Source: Ruegeria arenilitoris (GTDB lineage Bacteria > Pseudomonadota > Alphaproteobacteria > Rhodobacterales > Rhodobacteraceae). From it: DNA of 64,000 nt. The stretch covers positions 62,001 through 126,000 of the forward strand of contig NZ_WPZO01000005.1 of the NCBI RefSeq assembly GCF_013031355.1, written 5' to 3'. Shown here piece by piece: positions 56,642 through 64,000 of this stretch (positions are counted from its first letter, which is position 1; the number at the start of each line of letters is the position of its first letter). The position numbers and the translations under genes were made by a program. The notes beneath the pieces are model-generated. The model worked only from the letters and a program-made list of their open reading frames with translations, had not been told where the DNA came from and searched no databases.

Positions 56642-57946
56642 TCAGTACCCTGCGGCTTCCATTTCTTCGGCGGTGAAGGCTTGCGCTTTTTCCAGCGCCT
56701 CTTCGACCGATTGCTGTCCGGCGTAGACCGCCGAGAATTCCTGGCTGACTTGTGTGGCGATGCCTGCAAATTCCGGGATCGCCGCAAACTGGATGCCAAC
56801 ATAGGGCACCGGTTTGACTGTCGGGTTGTTTGGGTCAGCTGACAGGATCGAATCCAGCGTCATCTTGGCGAAGGGTACCTTCTGATACTCGGGGTTCTCA
56901 TACAGCGAGGTGCGCGCACCCGGCGGGACGTTGGCCCAACCTTCGTTTTCGGCCACCAGCTCGATGTAGTCCTTGGAGGTTGCCCACTCGATGAACTGTT
57001 TGGCCGCGTCCTCTTGCTGTGTGCCCGCCGGAATGGCCAGCGCCCATGCCCAGAGCCAGTTGGAGCGTTTGTCAACGCCCTCGGCGTTCGGGGCCAAGGC
57101 GAAACCGACCTTGTCCGCCACGGTCGAGTCGTCGGGATTGGTTACGAATGAGGCCGCAACGGTGGCGTCGATCCACATACCGCACTTGCCTTGCTGGAAC
57201 AGCGACAGGTTCTCGTTGAAGCCGTTCGTCGCATAGCCAGCAGGCCCGGATTCAGCCATCATGTCCACAAAGAACGTCAGCGCTTGGTTCCATTCGGGCT
57301 GGTCAAACTGGGGCTTCCAGTCTTCGTCGAACCAGCGCGCACCGAAGGAATTTCCGGTCACGGTGATAAAGGCGCCGCCCTCACCCCAGCCTGCCTTTCC
57401 GCGCAGGCAAATCCCGTTGATGTCATTGTCGCGATCGGTCATCGCCGCCGCCGCTTCGCGGATGAACTGCCAGGTCGGTGCGTCGGGCATCTCAAGACCT
57501 GCTTGTTCCATCAGGTCGGTGCGGTACATGACCATCGAGCTTTCGCCATAGAATGGCGCGGCATAGAGCGTCCCGTCGTTGCTCAGACCGTTGCGCATCG
57601 CGGGTAGGATGTCGTCCACGTCATACTCGGCGGACATGCCTTCCAGCGGCACCAGCCAGCCATTGGCACCCCAGATCGGGGTTTCGTACATGCCGATGGT
57701 CATGATGTCGAACTGACCGCCTTTGGTGGTGATGTCGGTGGTTACGCGCTGGCGCAGCACGTTTTCTTCCAGCGTCACCCATTCGACGTCGATGCCGGTC
57801 GCTTCGGTGAATTTGTCAGTATAGCCCTGCATCCTGATCATGTCGCCATTGTTTACCGTGGCGATCGTGATGGTCTGCGCGTGGGCCGCGGCCGTTGCGA
57901 CGAACGTCAATGCAGTCGCCGCGCGAAGTGCGTGCTTCAGATACAT
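56642..57946 (-). CDS. smoE: Sorbitol/mannitol substrate-binding protein
   Basis: A 434-residue family 1 sugar-binding protein. Signal peptide: basic M-Y-L-K-H, hydrophobic core, cleavage after A-H-A-Q near residue 24. The mature part opens I-T-I-A-T-V-N-N-G-D and has I-D-V-E-W-V-T-L-E-E-N, P-F-Y-G-E-S-S-M-V-M-Y near 125 and W-L-W-A-W-A-L-A-I-P near 290. It is the first gene of the transport operon; a TTTACGCGCGTTAAA element sits 72 bases upstream of its start. Confidence 0.93.
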   Translation of the reverse strand: MYLKHALRAATALTFVATAAAHAQTITIATVNNGDMIRMQGYTDKFTEATGIDVEWVTLEENVLRQRVTTDITTKGGQFDIMTIGMYETPIWGANGWLVPLEGMSAEYDVDDILPAMRNGLSNDGTLYAAPFYGESSMVMYRTDLMEQAGLEMPDAPTWQFIREAAAAMTDRDNDINGICLRGKAGWGEGGAFITVTGNSFGARWFDEDWKPQFDQPEWNQALTFFVDMMAESGPAGYATNGFNENLSLFQQGKCGMWIDATVAASFVTNPDDSTVADKVGFALAPNAEGVDKRSNWLWAWALAIPAGTQQEDAAKQFIEWATSKDYIELVAENEGWANVPPGARTSLYENPEYQKVPFAKMTLDSILSADPNNPTVKPVPYVGIQFAAIPEFAGIATQVSQEFSAVYAGQQSVEEALEKAQAFTAEEMEAAGY

Positions 57947-58017
57947 CCCTGTCCTCCCTGAGCTTGGATGTCATGCAGGGAGCGTAGATCGTAAATTGTC
58001 GCGACGTCAATAAAAAC

Positions 58018-58032
58018 TTTACGCGCGTTAAA
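58018..58032. promoter_or_regulatory. LacI-type operator candidate before smoE
   Basis: TTTACGCGCGTTAAA, built on the palindromic core ACGCGCGT with T/A-rich arms, between the LacI-type gene and smoE. It shares the CGCGCG centre and TTT...AAA arms with the palindrome before xylB. Confidence 0.6.
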
Positions 58033-58041
58033 AATAGTGAG

Positions 58042-59067
58042 TTATGCGGAGTCCCTTAAAACAAGTCTTGCGGGGAAGAGGGTTTCAGTTCGGGAATCGA
58101 ATTTCCCTCCACTTTCAATAAGTTCGAACAAAGTTTCGACGCTACGGGCGGCCACGTTGTCATAGTCATGCGCTGCCGTTGTCAAAGACGGGCACGTGAA
58201 TTTTGCGAACGGATGATCGTCATTTGAGGCCACGCGCAGCGTGCAATCTTCTTTCCGACCGACCCGAATCCCTTGTTCGAAACAGGCTGCAAGAAAGCCG
58301 ATGGCAAGCCGGTCATTGCTGCACAGCACCGAATCCGTCTTCAGGCCACGCTCTTCCAGGACTTTCAGTGCGCCCCTGTGCCCAATCTCTTCAAACGCCC
58401 ATCCTTTGCCGTCGACTTTGATGATATGAGGCTCGAACCCGAGGCGCTCCATCACGTCAACATAAGCCTTCCTGCGCTTGTTGGCGTTTGGGTTCGCAGG
58501 CGTTCGCATTTCAAAAAACGAAGGCGGTTCGCCCGTCCGGGTCATATATTCCACGGTCTGCGATACAAAGCTGAAATTGTCCGACCCGATAAAGGCTGCC
58601 CCCAGACCATCCAGGTTGCTGTCAAACAGAACTGTCGGAACATTGGCGCAGAACTTCTCGATCGCTGATCGGTCTGAAATCCGTCCTAATGGCGCCAGCA
58701 AAACCCCGGCGGGTTTCAGGGATTGCAGGCCGTCTAGAATCTCATTTTCCAGTTTTTGCTCGCCATGTGCGCTAAACAAGAATGGGCGATACCCCGCCGC
58801 GATACAGCTTTGCTCAAGATAGCGCGCGATTTCGGCAAAGAACGGATCGGCCAGATAGGGCACGACAATGCCGATATTCTTCGTCAGCTTCCGGTTTTGG
58901 TTCACCGCATAGATATTGGGACGATAGTCGAACCGCTCCAGCGCCTCTTCGATGCGTGCTCTTGTTTTTGGGCGAACACTGTCGGGATCGTGGAAGTATT
59001 TGGACACCGTGGGCCGCGAGATACCGCTGAGGGCCGCGAACTCTTCCATATTCTTAATTTTGGTCAT
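58042..59067 (-). CDS. LacI-family transcriptional regulator of polyol catabolism
   Basis: A 341-residue regulator: N-terminal LacI HTH (M-E-E-F-A-A-L-S-G-I-S-R-P-T-V-S-K-Y-F, hinge Y-R-P-N) and a periplasmic-binding-type effector domain (I-G-I-V-V-P-Y-L-A-D-P-F near 65; C-S-N-D-R-L-A-I-G near 255). ATG 59067 fits the family start; an upstream ATG at 59088 adds seven residues. It lies between smoE and divergent xylB, each preceded by a similar palindrome, so it probably represses both. The ligand is likely a polyol or its product. Confidence 0.92.
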   Translation of the reverse strand: MTKIKNMEEFAALSGISRPTVSKYFHDPDSVRPKTRARIEEALERFDYRPNIYAVNQNRKLTKNIGIVVPYLADPFFAEIARYLEQSCIAAGYRPFLFSAHGEQKLENEILDGLQSLKPAGVLLAPLGRISDRSAIEKFCANVPTVLFDSNLDGLGAAFIGSDNFSFVSQTVEYMTRTGEPPSFFEMRTPANPNANKRRKAYVDVMERLGFEPHIIKVDGKGWAFEEIGHRGALKVLEERGLKTDSVLCSNDRLAIGFLAACFEQGIRVGRKEDCTLRVASNDDHPFAKFTCPSLTTAAHDYDNVAARSVETLFELIESGGKFDSRTETLFPARLVLRDSA

Positions 59068-59122
59068 GCCAGTCTGCCTGCGGATCATCGCCGCCTTGAT
59101 CTTATCATCGTTTTACATATTC

Positions 59123-59136
59123 TTTGCGCGCGCAAA
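59123..59136. promoter_or_regulatory. LacI-type operator candidate between lacI-type gene and xylB
   Basis: Perfect 14-bp palindrome TTTGCGCGCGCAAA in the gap between the divergent regulator and xylB. Centre CGCG and T/A arms match the site before smoE. Confidence 0.7.
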
Positions 59137-59175
59137 AAAATCAATAGCCAGGCATGGGTCGGGCAAGGGGTTTGA

Positions 59176-60612
59176 ATGTATCTCGGGATCGATATCGGAA
59201 CGTCAGCGGTCAAGCTTGTCTGTGCGGACACCGACCGAATTCTTGCGTCGTCTTCCGTCGGGATCCAGACCTCCTCGCCGCAGCCCGGCTGGTCAGAGCA
59301 ACACCCGGAGCTCTGGTGGCAGGCGACGCGTGATGCGCTGACGCAACTTGCCGGGCAAATCGCGCTGTCGGAGGTTAAAGCCATCGGGTTGTCCGGCCAA
59401 ATGCACGGCGCTGTTTTGCTGGACCGTGATCTGCGTCCGGTCCGTTCAGCAATCCTGTGGAATGACAGTAGGGCAGTACAGGAATGTGAGGACCTGCGCG
59501 CGGCCCAGCCGGAAATTGGCCAGATTGCCGGCGTCCTTCCCTTGCCGGGCTTTACCGCGCCCAAGATTGCTTGGTTGAAAAAACATGAGCCTGCCAACTA
59601 TGCACAGCTTTCCCATATTCTCCTGCCCAAGGATTATATTGGGTTATGCCTTCATGGAGAATTGGCAACCGACGCGTCCGATGCCGCCGGGACATTGTGG
59701 CTGGATCAGGCGTCGCGAAACTGGCATGCCGGAATTGCCGAGGCTTCTGACGTGGCACGCGATTGGCTGCCGCAGATTTTCGACGGCCACAGTGTCGTTG
59801 GCACTGTGACAGCACAGGCCGCAGCTGAGACAGGATTGAGACCTGACGTGCCCGTCGTGGCCGGAGGAGGGGATGCCGCAACCGGGGCGGTGTCTTTGGG
59901 TGCCACCGAACCGGGGCGAGGCTTCATCTCGTTAGGAACGTCCGGCCAGCTGTTCGTGGCGGATCGGGCTTACAAACCCAACCCCGAACGCTATGTACAT
60001 GCTTTTGCACACACTTTGCCCGGCCGTTGGTATCAAATGGCGGCGATGCTGAATGGCGCAAGGCCGATTTCATGGATTGGCGGTCAACTGGGACTGTCCG
60101 CAGCCGAGGTTGTCGCACTTGCCGAAACGGTCAGCGGTGACCGCGTTCCAATTTTCCTGCCGTATCTGACTGGTGAGCGCAGCCCGCTCGGCGATCCTCA
60201 TATTCGCGCCTGTTTCTTTGGTCTTGAGGATGCGACGACACGCGCAGACATTTGCCGTTCTGTATTGGAGGCCATTGCGTTTTGCTTTGCTGATGCGGCA
60301 CAGAGTTTCGGCGACACGATCAACGGCTTGCCGGAACTGGCCGCTATCGGAGGGGGCAGCAGATCAGATCTTTTGCTGGGTATGATCGCATCGGTTACAG
60401 GCAAACCCATTGTTCGCTCAGAGGACGCGGACTCCGGTCCGGCCTGCGGCGCGGCCCGTTTGGCAGCCTGTGGCGACGGGGCATTGAGCATGACGGATCT
60501 CGCGCTTCGGCCGCCGGCTGTCGAAATGTTTGAACCCTCTGACCCATCTGCAATGTCCGAGCGATTGTCGCGGTTTCGCAGGCTTTACTCTGCGGTCAGT
60601 GCGGTCGATTAG
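59176..60612 (+). CDS. xylB: Xylulokinase
   Basis: A 478-residue FGGY sugar kinase, phosphorylating D-xylulose (possibly also D-fructose-derived ketose). L-G-I-D-I-G-T-S-A-V-K at the N-terminus is the phosphate 1 motif; G-L-S-G-Q-M-H-G near 75 and W-N-D-S-R near 95 match xylulokinases; the second actin-like half has G-G-G-D-A-A-T-G-A near 230 and A-I-G-G-G-S-R-S near 390. It diverges from the regulator gene and takes the ketose made by MtlK/SmoS. Confidence 0.93.
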   Translation: MYLGIDIGTSAVKLVCADTDRILASSSVGIQTSSPQPGWSEQHPELWWQATRDALTQLAGQIALSEVKAIGLSGQMHGAVLLDRDLRPVRSAILWNDSRAVQECEDLRAAQPEIGQIAGVLPLPGFTAPKIAWLKKHEPANYAQLSHILLPKDYIGLCLHGELATDASDAAGTLWLDQASRNWHAGIAEASDVARDWLPQIFDGHSVVGTVTAQAAAETGLRPDVPVVAGGGDAATGAVSLGATEPGRGFISLGTSGQLFVADRAYKPNPERYVHAFAHTLPGRWYQMAAMLNGARPISWIGGQLGLSAAEVVALAETVSGDRVPIFLPYLTGERSPLGDPHIRACFFGLEDATTRADICRSVLEAIAFCFADAAQSFGDTINGLPELAAIGGGSRSDLLLGMIASVTGKPIVRSEDADSGPACGAARLAACGDGALSMTDLALRPPAVEMFEPSDPSAMSERLSRFRRLYSAVSAVD

Positions 60613-60774
60613 TTGCCATCGCGTTGAATGCCGACGTAGCACTACGTGAACATGCGGCGATGAACGTAGCGATCACAAGTGCTCTGAAAATTCGTCCAAA
60701 TCTCAGGTTGCCGCACTGCGTTGCAACGTCTGCTTTGGCGCAAGTTGAATTGAGCGAGTTCAACCCCTGCTCAC

Positions 60775-61581
60775 TCAAAACTGCCAGGCGAATTCCGTTG
60801 CTTCTTCGGACACATCCCACAGCTTGGTCATAACCTGCTTGTCGTGAGCGTGGGGATGCAGCGTGCCCTTGCCTACCGCACCAACAAACTCCAAAAGCCC
60901 GGTCGGGCCATAGAGCGCGCGCTGCTCCAGATCATTCCCGGTCGCACACATGACTTCGGGCCAGGAGACTTTCTCGGCCGACTGAACAATCGGGAGGAGT
61001 GACATCAAGCCGAACAGGATCCTTGTCTTCAGGTCCGCGCTGGTTTGGACAAGTGACGTGCGTAATGCGCCGGGATGGCAGACATAGACTTCGACGGTTG
61101 TTCTTCCGGCGGCGGCCAGCCGATCCCGTAGTTCAAATGCAAACATCATCTGCGCCAGTTTACTCTGACAGTAGGTGCGGCTCTGGTGATAGTTCTTGTC
61201 CCAGTTCAGGTCGTCGAACTGGATGGTTTTGATCCCCATGTTGTAGCCAAGGCCGCTGATAACCACGATCCGGCTGTTCGATGCCTCGACGCGTTCGAAG
61301 AGCAGTCCGCCCAGCAGGAAGTGACCAAAATGGTTCGTCCTCAACATGCTTTCATGGCCGTCCGCGGTGATTATTTGCGTTGGCACCTGCGCGATGGCGG
61401 CGTTGCAGATAAGAGCGTCGATGTGAGGCACAGTTTTCAGGACTTCTGCGGCGGCTTCGCGCACACTGGCGAGCGAGGCGAGGTCCATTCGGATAAATGT
61501 GACGTTTGCGCTGTCACCTTCATACAGAAATTGGATCGGTTGCTTACCGAGGCTGTAGCGCTGTCCAGTAAAAGCCACCAT
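60775..61581 (-). pseudogene. SDR oxidoreductase lacking its nucleotide-binding N-terminus
   Basis: The frame from 61581 reads as the central and C-terminal parts of a retinol-dehydrogenase/light-dependent-reductase-like SDR: L-I-C-N-A-A-I-A, N-H-F-G-H-F, I-V-V-I-S-G-L and Y-C-Q-S-K (Tyr-x3-Lys). The expected T-G-x3-G-x-G loop and first two strands are missing; a TAG stop lies directly before the ATG, and the upstream frame has no SDR sequence. About 45 residues are lost, so it is probably non-functional. It could be mis-called only if the N-terminus is recoded elsewhere. Confidence 0.7.
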
Positions 61582-61770
61582 CTACCCCAGCCCGATTTCG
61601 GCTTATTCTGTTCGGCTGTGGCGAAAGGAAAGTTTGAAGTTCAAGGTTGCGAATGGCCGGTCTGTTGACGTTCGCCGCGTACCAGCATCCGCGCGTTGCA
61701 TGTGCGAGGAGAAGTTGCGGCAGCAGTATGTGCAAGTTCACAAGGCCGCTGTCCGCTTCTACCTTCGGGT

Positions 61771-62364
61771 TCAGCTTTGCGCGGTGACACCAGACAAGAA
61801 GACTTGCGTCGCCCTTGTTGCGTGCTCTTCAAGTTCCGCCTTGGTCGGATGGTGCACGTCCAACAGGGCCTCATCTTGGAACGCGAACAACATGGCGGTC
61901 CACAAGCGGATCATGGGGGCTGGCTCTTGGATATGGAGCCGCTCGGTGAAGAACCGTCGCAATCGTTCTTCAGTTCCGGCGGGGCCGACCGAGAAGAAGG
62001 CCTGGATCATCTCCGGGGCGCGGACGCTTTCAGAGACAAGCAAGCGGAAGGTGCACAGGTGTTCTTTAGACAGGTGGGCCTGCATGAAACTGATGGCAAA
62101 GCAGCGCAGCGCCTCTTGGGTGTCAGGAAGGTCAAGTAGATCGCTTGCGCCATCATCATGGCGCGCACCCATCGCTTTCAGCGTTTCCCGGAATAGATCG
62201 GCCTTGGACGGGTAATAGCGATAGACCGTTTGCTTGGTCACGCCCGCCTGTGCGGCGATAGCGTCCATGTTGGCGTCGGAATACCCGTCAGTCAAAAACG
62301 CCTGTTCGGCAGCCTCAAGGATGGCTTGGCGCTTTAGCTCTCGTTTGGCTTCCATCTTGCTCAT
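61771..62364 (-). CDS. TetR-family transcriptional regulator
   Basis: A 197-residue repressor with an N-terminal HTH (K-R-Q-A-I-L-E-A-A-E-Q-A-F, then A-G-V-T-K-Q-T-V-Y-R-Y-Y-P-S-K-A-D-L-F) and a helical ligand domain with the TetR_C-like A-R-A-T-Q-V-F-L end. ATG 62364 starts at the family position; 62379 is possible. It diverges from a DMT exporter gene, with two 16-bp palindromes in the shared promoter region, the usual layout of a repressor-exporter pair. Confidence 0.92.
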   Translation of the reverse strand: MSKMEAKRELKRQAILEAAEQAFLTDGYSDANMDAIAAQAGVTKQTVYRYYPSKADLFRETLKAMGARHDDGASDLLDLPDTQEALRCFAISFMQAHLSKEHLCTFRLLVSESVRAPEMIQAFFSVGPAGTEERLRRFFTERLHIQEPAPMIRLWTAMLFAFQDEALLDVHHPTKAELEEHATRATQVFLSGVTAQS

Positions 62365-62384
62365 GTGTAGGCACCTCAAATAAT

Positions 62385-62448
62385 CATACTAAATAGTATG
62401 GCAATATTGACTCCTTCTCAAGAATCATTAAGCATACCGGCAAGTATG
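62385..62448. promoter_or_regulatory. Two TetR operator candidates
   Basis: CATACTAAATAGTATG (62385-62400) and CATACCGGCAAGTATG (62433-62448) share CATAC-n6-GTATG arms and length. Their centres are 48 bp apart between the TetR gene and the exporter gene. Confidence 0.75.
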
Positions 62449-62464
62449 ATTTTGGGGAATCGAC

Positions 62465-63349
62465 ATGACTAATACGTCCATCCACTCGGCGTCCGGTGAT
62501 GCTCAGATGACCGGCATCCTGATCGCCTTGGCCGGGGCAACGTTGATGAGTTTCGACGCAATCTTCATTCGGTTGTCCGGTGTGGGCGGCTTTGACACGG
62601 CCTTTCTGTTTGGCCTGTTCACCGCTCTTTCCATGTCGGCCTTCATTCAACTGCGCGAGGACAAGGGGTTGATCGGAACACTGAAGGCAAGCGGTTGGCC
62701 AGTTATCCTCTCGGGCCTCTTGATGCTGGGCAGCGCGACGGCTTTGATCTTCAGTCTCAAAAACACCTCAGTTGCCAATACCATTGTAATCCTCAGCACA
62801 TCCCCCGCCTTAGCGGCGCTATTCAGTTGGGTCTTCTTGGGTGAGGTGACGCGGCGCGCCACCTGGATTGCCATCGCTTCAGTGATGGTCGGGATCGCAA
62901 TCGTCGTGTCCGGCTCGTTCGGGTCGGGCAACCTGTTGGGAGACGCCCTGGCGCTGATTGCAGTCAGCTTTGTCTCGCTGAACATGGTGCTTTTGCGCCG
63001 GTTTCAGGCGGTCAGCCGAATGGCGAGCGTTGGCATGGGCGGTTTCTTTCTTGCCATCGTTATGGTGTTTCTGGCTACACCATCAACCTATAGCGCAAGC
63101 ACCTGGGCGGTCATGGCGGTGATGGGACTGTTTACCGCGCCGTTTGGACGGGTCCTGTCGCAAGTGGCAACTCGATACATCACAGCACCCGAGGTGGGGA
63201 TGATCCTGATGGCCGAGGCGGTTTTGGCCCCGCTTTTCGCTTTTGGGGTCTTCGGGGAAATCCCGCCGCTGGCCAGCTTCGCAGGTGGGGGTGTCATCCT
63301 TGCTACACTGCTGACCTACACCACGCTGACGAACAGACCATCGAAGTGA
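62465..63349 (+). CDS. DMT-superfamily (EamA) transporter
   Basis: A 294-residue inner-membrane transporter with ten helices in two EamA repeats (first repeat ending P-A-L-A-A-L-F-S-W-V-F-L-G-E; second ending A-P-L-F-A-F-G-V-F-G-E-I-P). EamA proteins mostly export metabolites. It is likely repressed by the divergent TetR protein. It is followed by the TrmO-like gene 11 bases later, so the two may be co-transcribed. Confidence 0.9.
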   Translation: MTNTSIHSASGDAQMTGILIALAGATLMSFDAIFIRLSGVGGFDTAFLFGLFTALSMSAFIQLREDKGLIGTLKASGWPVILSGLLMLGSATALIFSLKNTSVANTIVILSTSPALAALFSWVFLGEVTRRATWIAIASVMVGIAIVVSGSFGSGNLLGDALALIAVSFVSLNMVLLRRFQAVSRMASVGMGGFFLAIVMVFLATPSTYSASTWAVMAVMGLFTAPFGRVLSQVATRYITAPEVGMILMAEAVLAPLFAFGVFGEIPPLASFAGGGVILATLLTYTTLTNRPSK

Positions 63350-63360
63350 AAGAGCAGACA

Positions 63361-63753
63361 ATGACATTTGACTTAACGTTCATCGGTCATATCGAAACGC
63401 CCTATCAGTCGCTGGACGAGTGCCCAAACAATATTCAGGCCGACGGCCCGCTCTGCGCTATTGTCTTGGATCCTCGTTTTGCCGAAGGGCTTTTGGGCCT
63501 TGAAGCCGGGCAAACCATCCTTGTGCTCTATTGGCTCGAAGGAGTCGACAGGAACCTGCTGGTTCAGCGTCGGGGCGGCAGGTGCGAGGAGAGTCCGCGC
63601 GGCGTCTTTGCGCTACGCTCGCCCCACCGTCCCAACCCGATTGCAACTGCGCGCGTGCAGATCGAGGCGATCACGAACGGGCGCATCACAGTGCGGGGCA
63701 TGGATTGCCTGAACGGGACCAAGCTGATCGACATCAAACTGGACACGAAGTGA
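63361..63753 (+). CDS. trmO: tRNA m6t6A37 methyltransferase TrmO-like (TsaA family)
   Basis: A 130-residue protein of the TsaA/TrmO fold, which N6-methylates t6A37 in tRNA-Thr. It has I-G-H-I-E-T-P-Y near the N-terminus, L-Y-W-L-E-G-V-D-R near 60, and R-G-V-F-A-L-R-S-P-H-R-P-N-P-I near 87, the TsaA SAM-binding signature. It lacks the longer C-terminal domain of E. coli TrmO, as in many short TsaA proteins. The start is ATG 63361. Confidence 0.87.
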   Translation: MTFDLTFIGHIETPYQSLDECPNNIQADGPLCAIVLDPRFAEGLLGLEAGQTILVLYWLEGVDRNLLVQRRGGRCEESPRGVFALRSPHRPNPIATARVQIEAITNGRITVRGMDCLNGTKLIDIKLDTK

Positions 63754-63781
63754 TGCTCCAAAGTCCAGACGATGAACCAGA

Positions 63782-64000
63782 TCAGCCCATGGTCTTTTGC
63801 AACGTCCCGACCTGTCGGTCGATCTTGTCCAGCTGCGCCTGTTTTTCAGGATCGCTCAAGAACGAACCGGCAAAGGAATTCTTGGCCAATTGAATGACGT
63901 CTTTTTCGCTGAGGTTCAGGTTCTTCTGAACGGCGCGATAATTGTCATTGATATAGCCACCGAAATAAGATGGGTCGTCCGAGTTGATTGTTACCAGGAG
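63782..64000 (-). CDS. Adenosine/adenine deaminase family protein, C-terminal part (cut by window end)
   Basis: 73 in-frame codons on the minus strand end with TGA at 63782. They contain V-T-I-N-S-D-D-P-S-Y-F-G-G-Y-I-N-D-N-Y, the metal-site Asp-Asp segment and C-terminal helix of the adenosine deaminase family. The start lies beyond position 64000. It is convergent with the TrmO-like gene. Confidence 0.87.
   Translation of the reverse strand, partial: LLVTINSDDPSYFGGYINDNYRAVQKNLNLSEKDVIQLAKNSFAGSFLSDPEKQAQLDKIDRQVGTLQKTMG

Noticed and set aside
60596-60833. Overlapping small open frames on both strands between xylB and the SDR gene
   Set aside because: Low-information composition, no ribosome site, and mutually overlapping; probably chance frames in non-coding DNA.

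Overview
The window looks like a GC-rich alphaproteobacterium of the Rhodobacterales (Roseobacter/Ruegeria type). The evidence is the style of the proteins, the sorbitol/mannitol operon layout (binding protein, two permeases, ATPase, polyol dehydrogenase, mannitol dehydrogenase, xylulokinase) known from Rhodobacter sphaeroides, a DUF1612-type regulator, and a plasmid-type replication and partition module in the middle. Because of that module (46.7-51.0 kb) the DNA is best read as part of a large plasmid or chromid, although many neighbours (cyo, mla, galU, tex) are chromosome-like.

Layout. 0-5.7 kb: SapC-like protein and a complete type I secretion system (outer-membrane lipoprotein, ABC exporter with a degenerate C39-like domain, membrane-fusion protein). 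5.7-12 kb (minus strand): an MsbA-like exporter, an OmpR-type response regulator, a PAS hybrid histidine kinase and a sulfatase/phosphonate monoester hydrolase-like enzyme. 12.2-16.2 kb: a four-gene Mla-type lipid transport operon with a STAS-permease fusion. 16.2-18.8 kb: an ECF sigma factor coupled to a membrane VWA protein. 18.8-21.4 kb: an FMN glutamate-synthase-like protein and two overlapping crcB genes. 21.4-28 kb: a cyoABCD quinol oxidase operon running into an emrAB-like efflux pair. 28-35 kb: a lytic transglycosylase and an oligopeptide ABC operon with fused ATPases. 35.3-39.7 kb: nucleotide-sugar genes (galU, fcl, gmd) and a phage-tail-like DUF2793 gene. 39.8-46.7 kb: a PhyH dioxygenase with a divergent LysR gene, a DUF1612-like protein, a second ECF/anti-sigma pair and tex.

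46.7-51.3 kb: the replicon core. A Rep_3-type initiator gene diverges from parAB. Between them lies a textbook-like origin: five iterons in exact 22-bp phase, a perfect DnaA box, an AT-rich stretch and inverted repeats. Three identical 15-bp palindromes (parS candidates) sit inside rep and at both ends of parB; a fourth variant lies upstream of parA. A truncated IS6-family end follows parB.

51.5-60.6 kb: a polyol catabolic operon (smoEFGK-smoS-mtlK) with its LacI-type regulator and divergent xylB; CGCGCG-centred palindromes lie before both smoE and xylB. 60.8-64 kb: an SDR gene lacking its N-terminal nucleotide-binding motif, a TetR regulator diverging from a DMT exporter with two matching 16-bp operators between them, a TrmO-like tRNA methyltransferase, and the 3' end of an adenosine deaminase gene cut by the window edge. 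I saw no tRNA, rRNA or CRISPR array.
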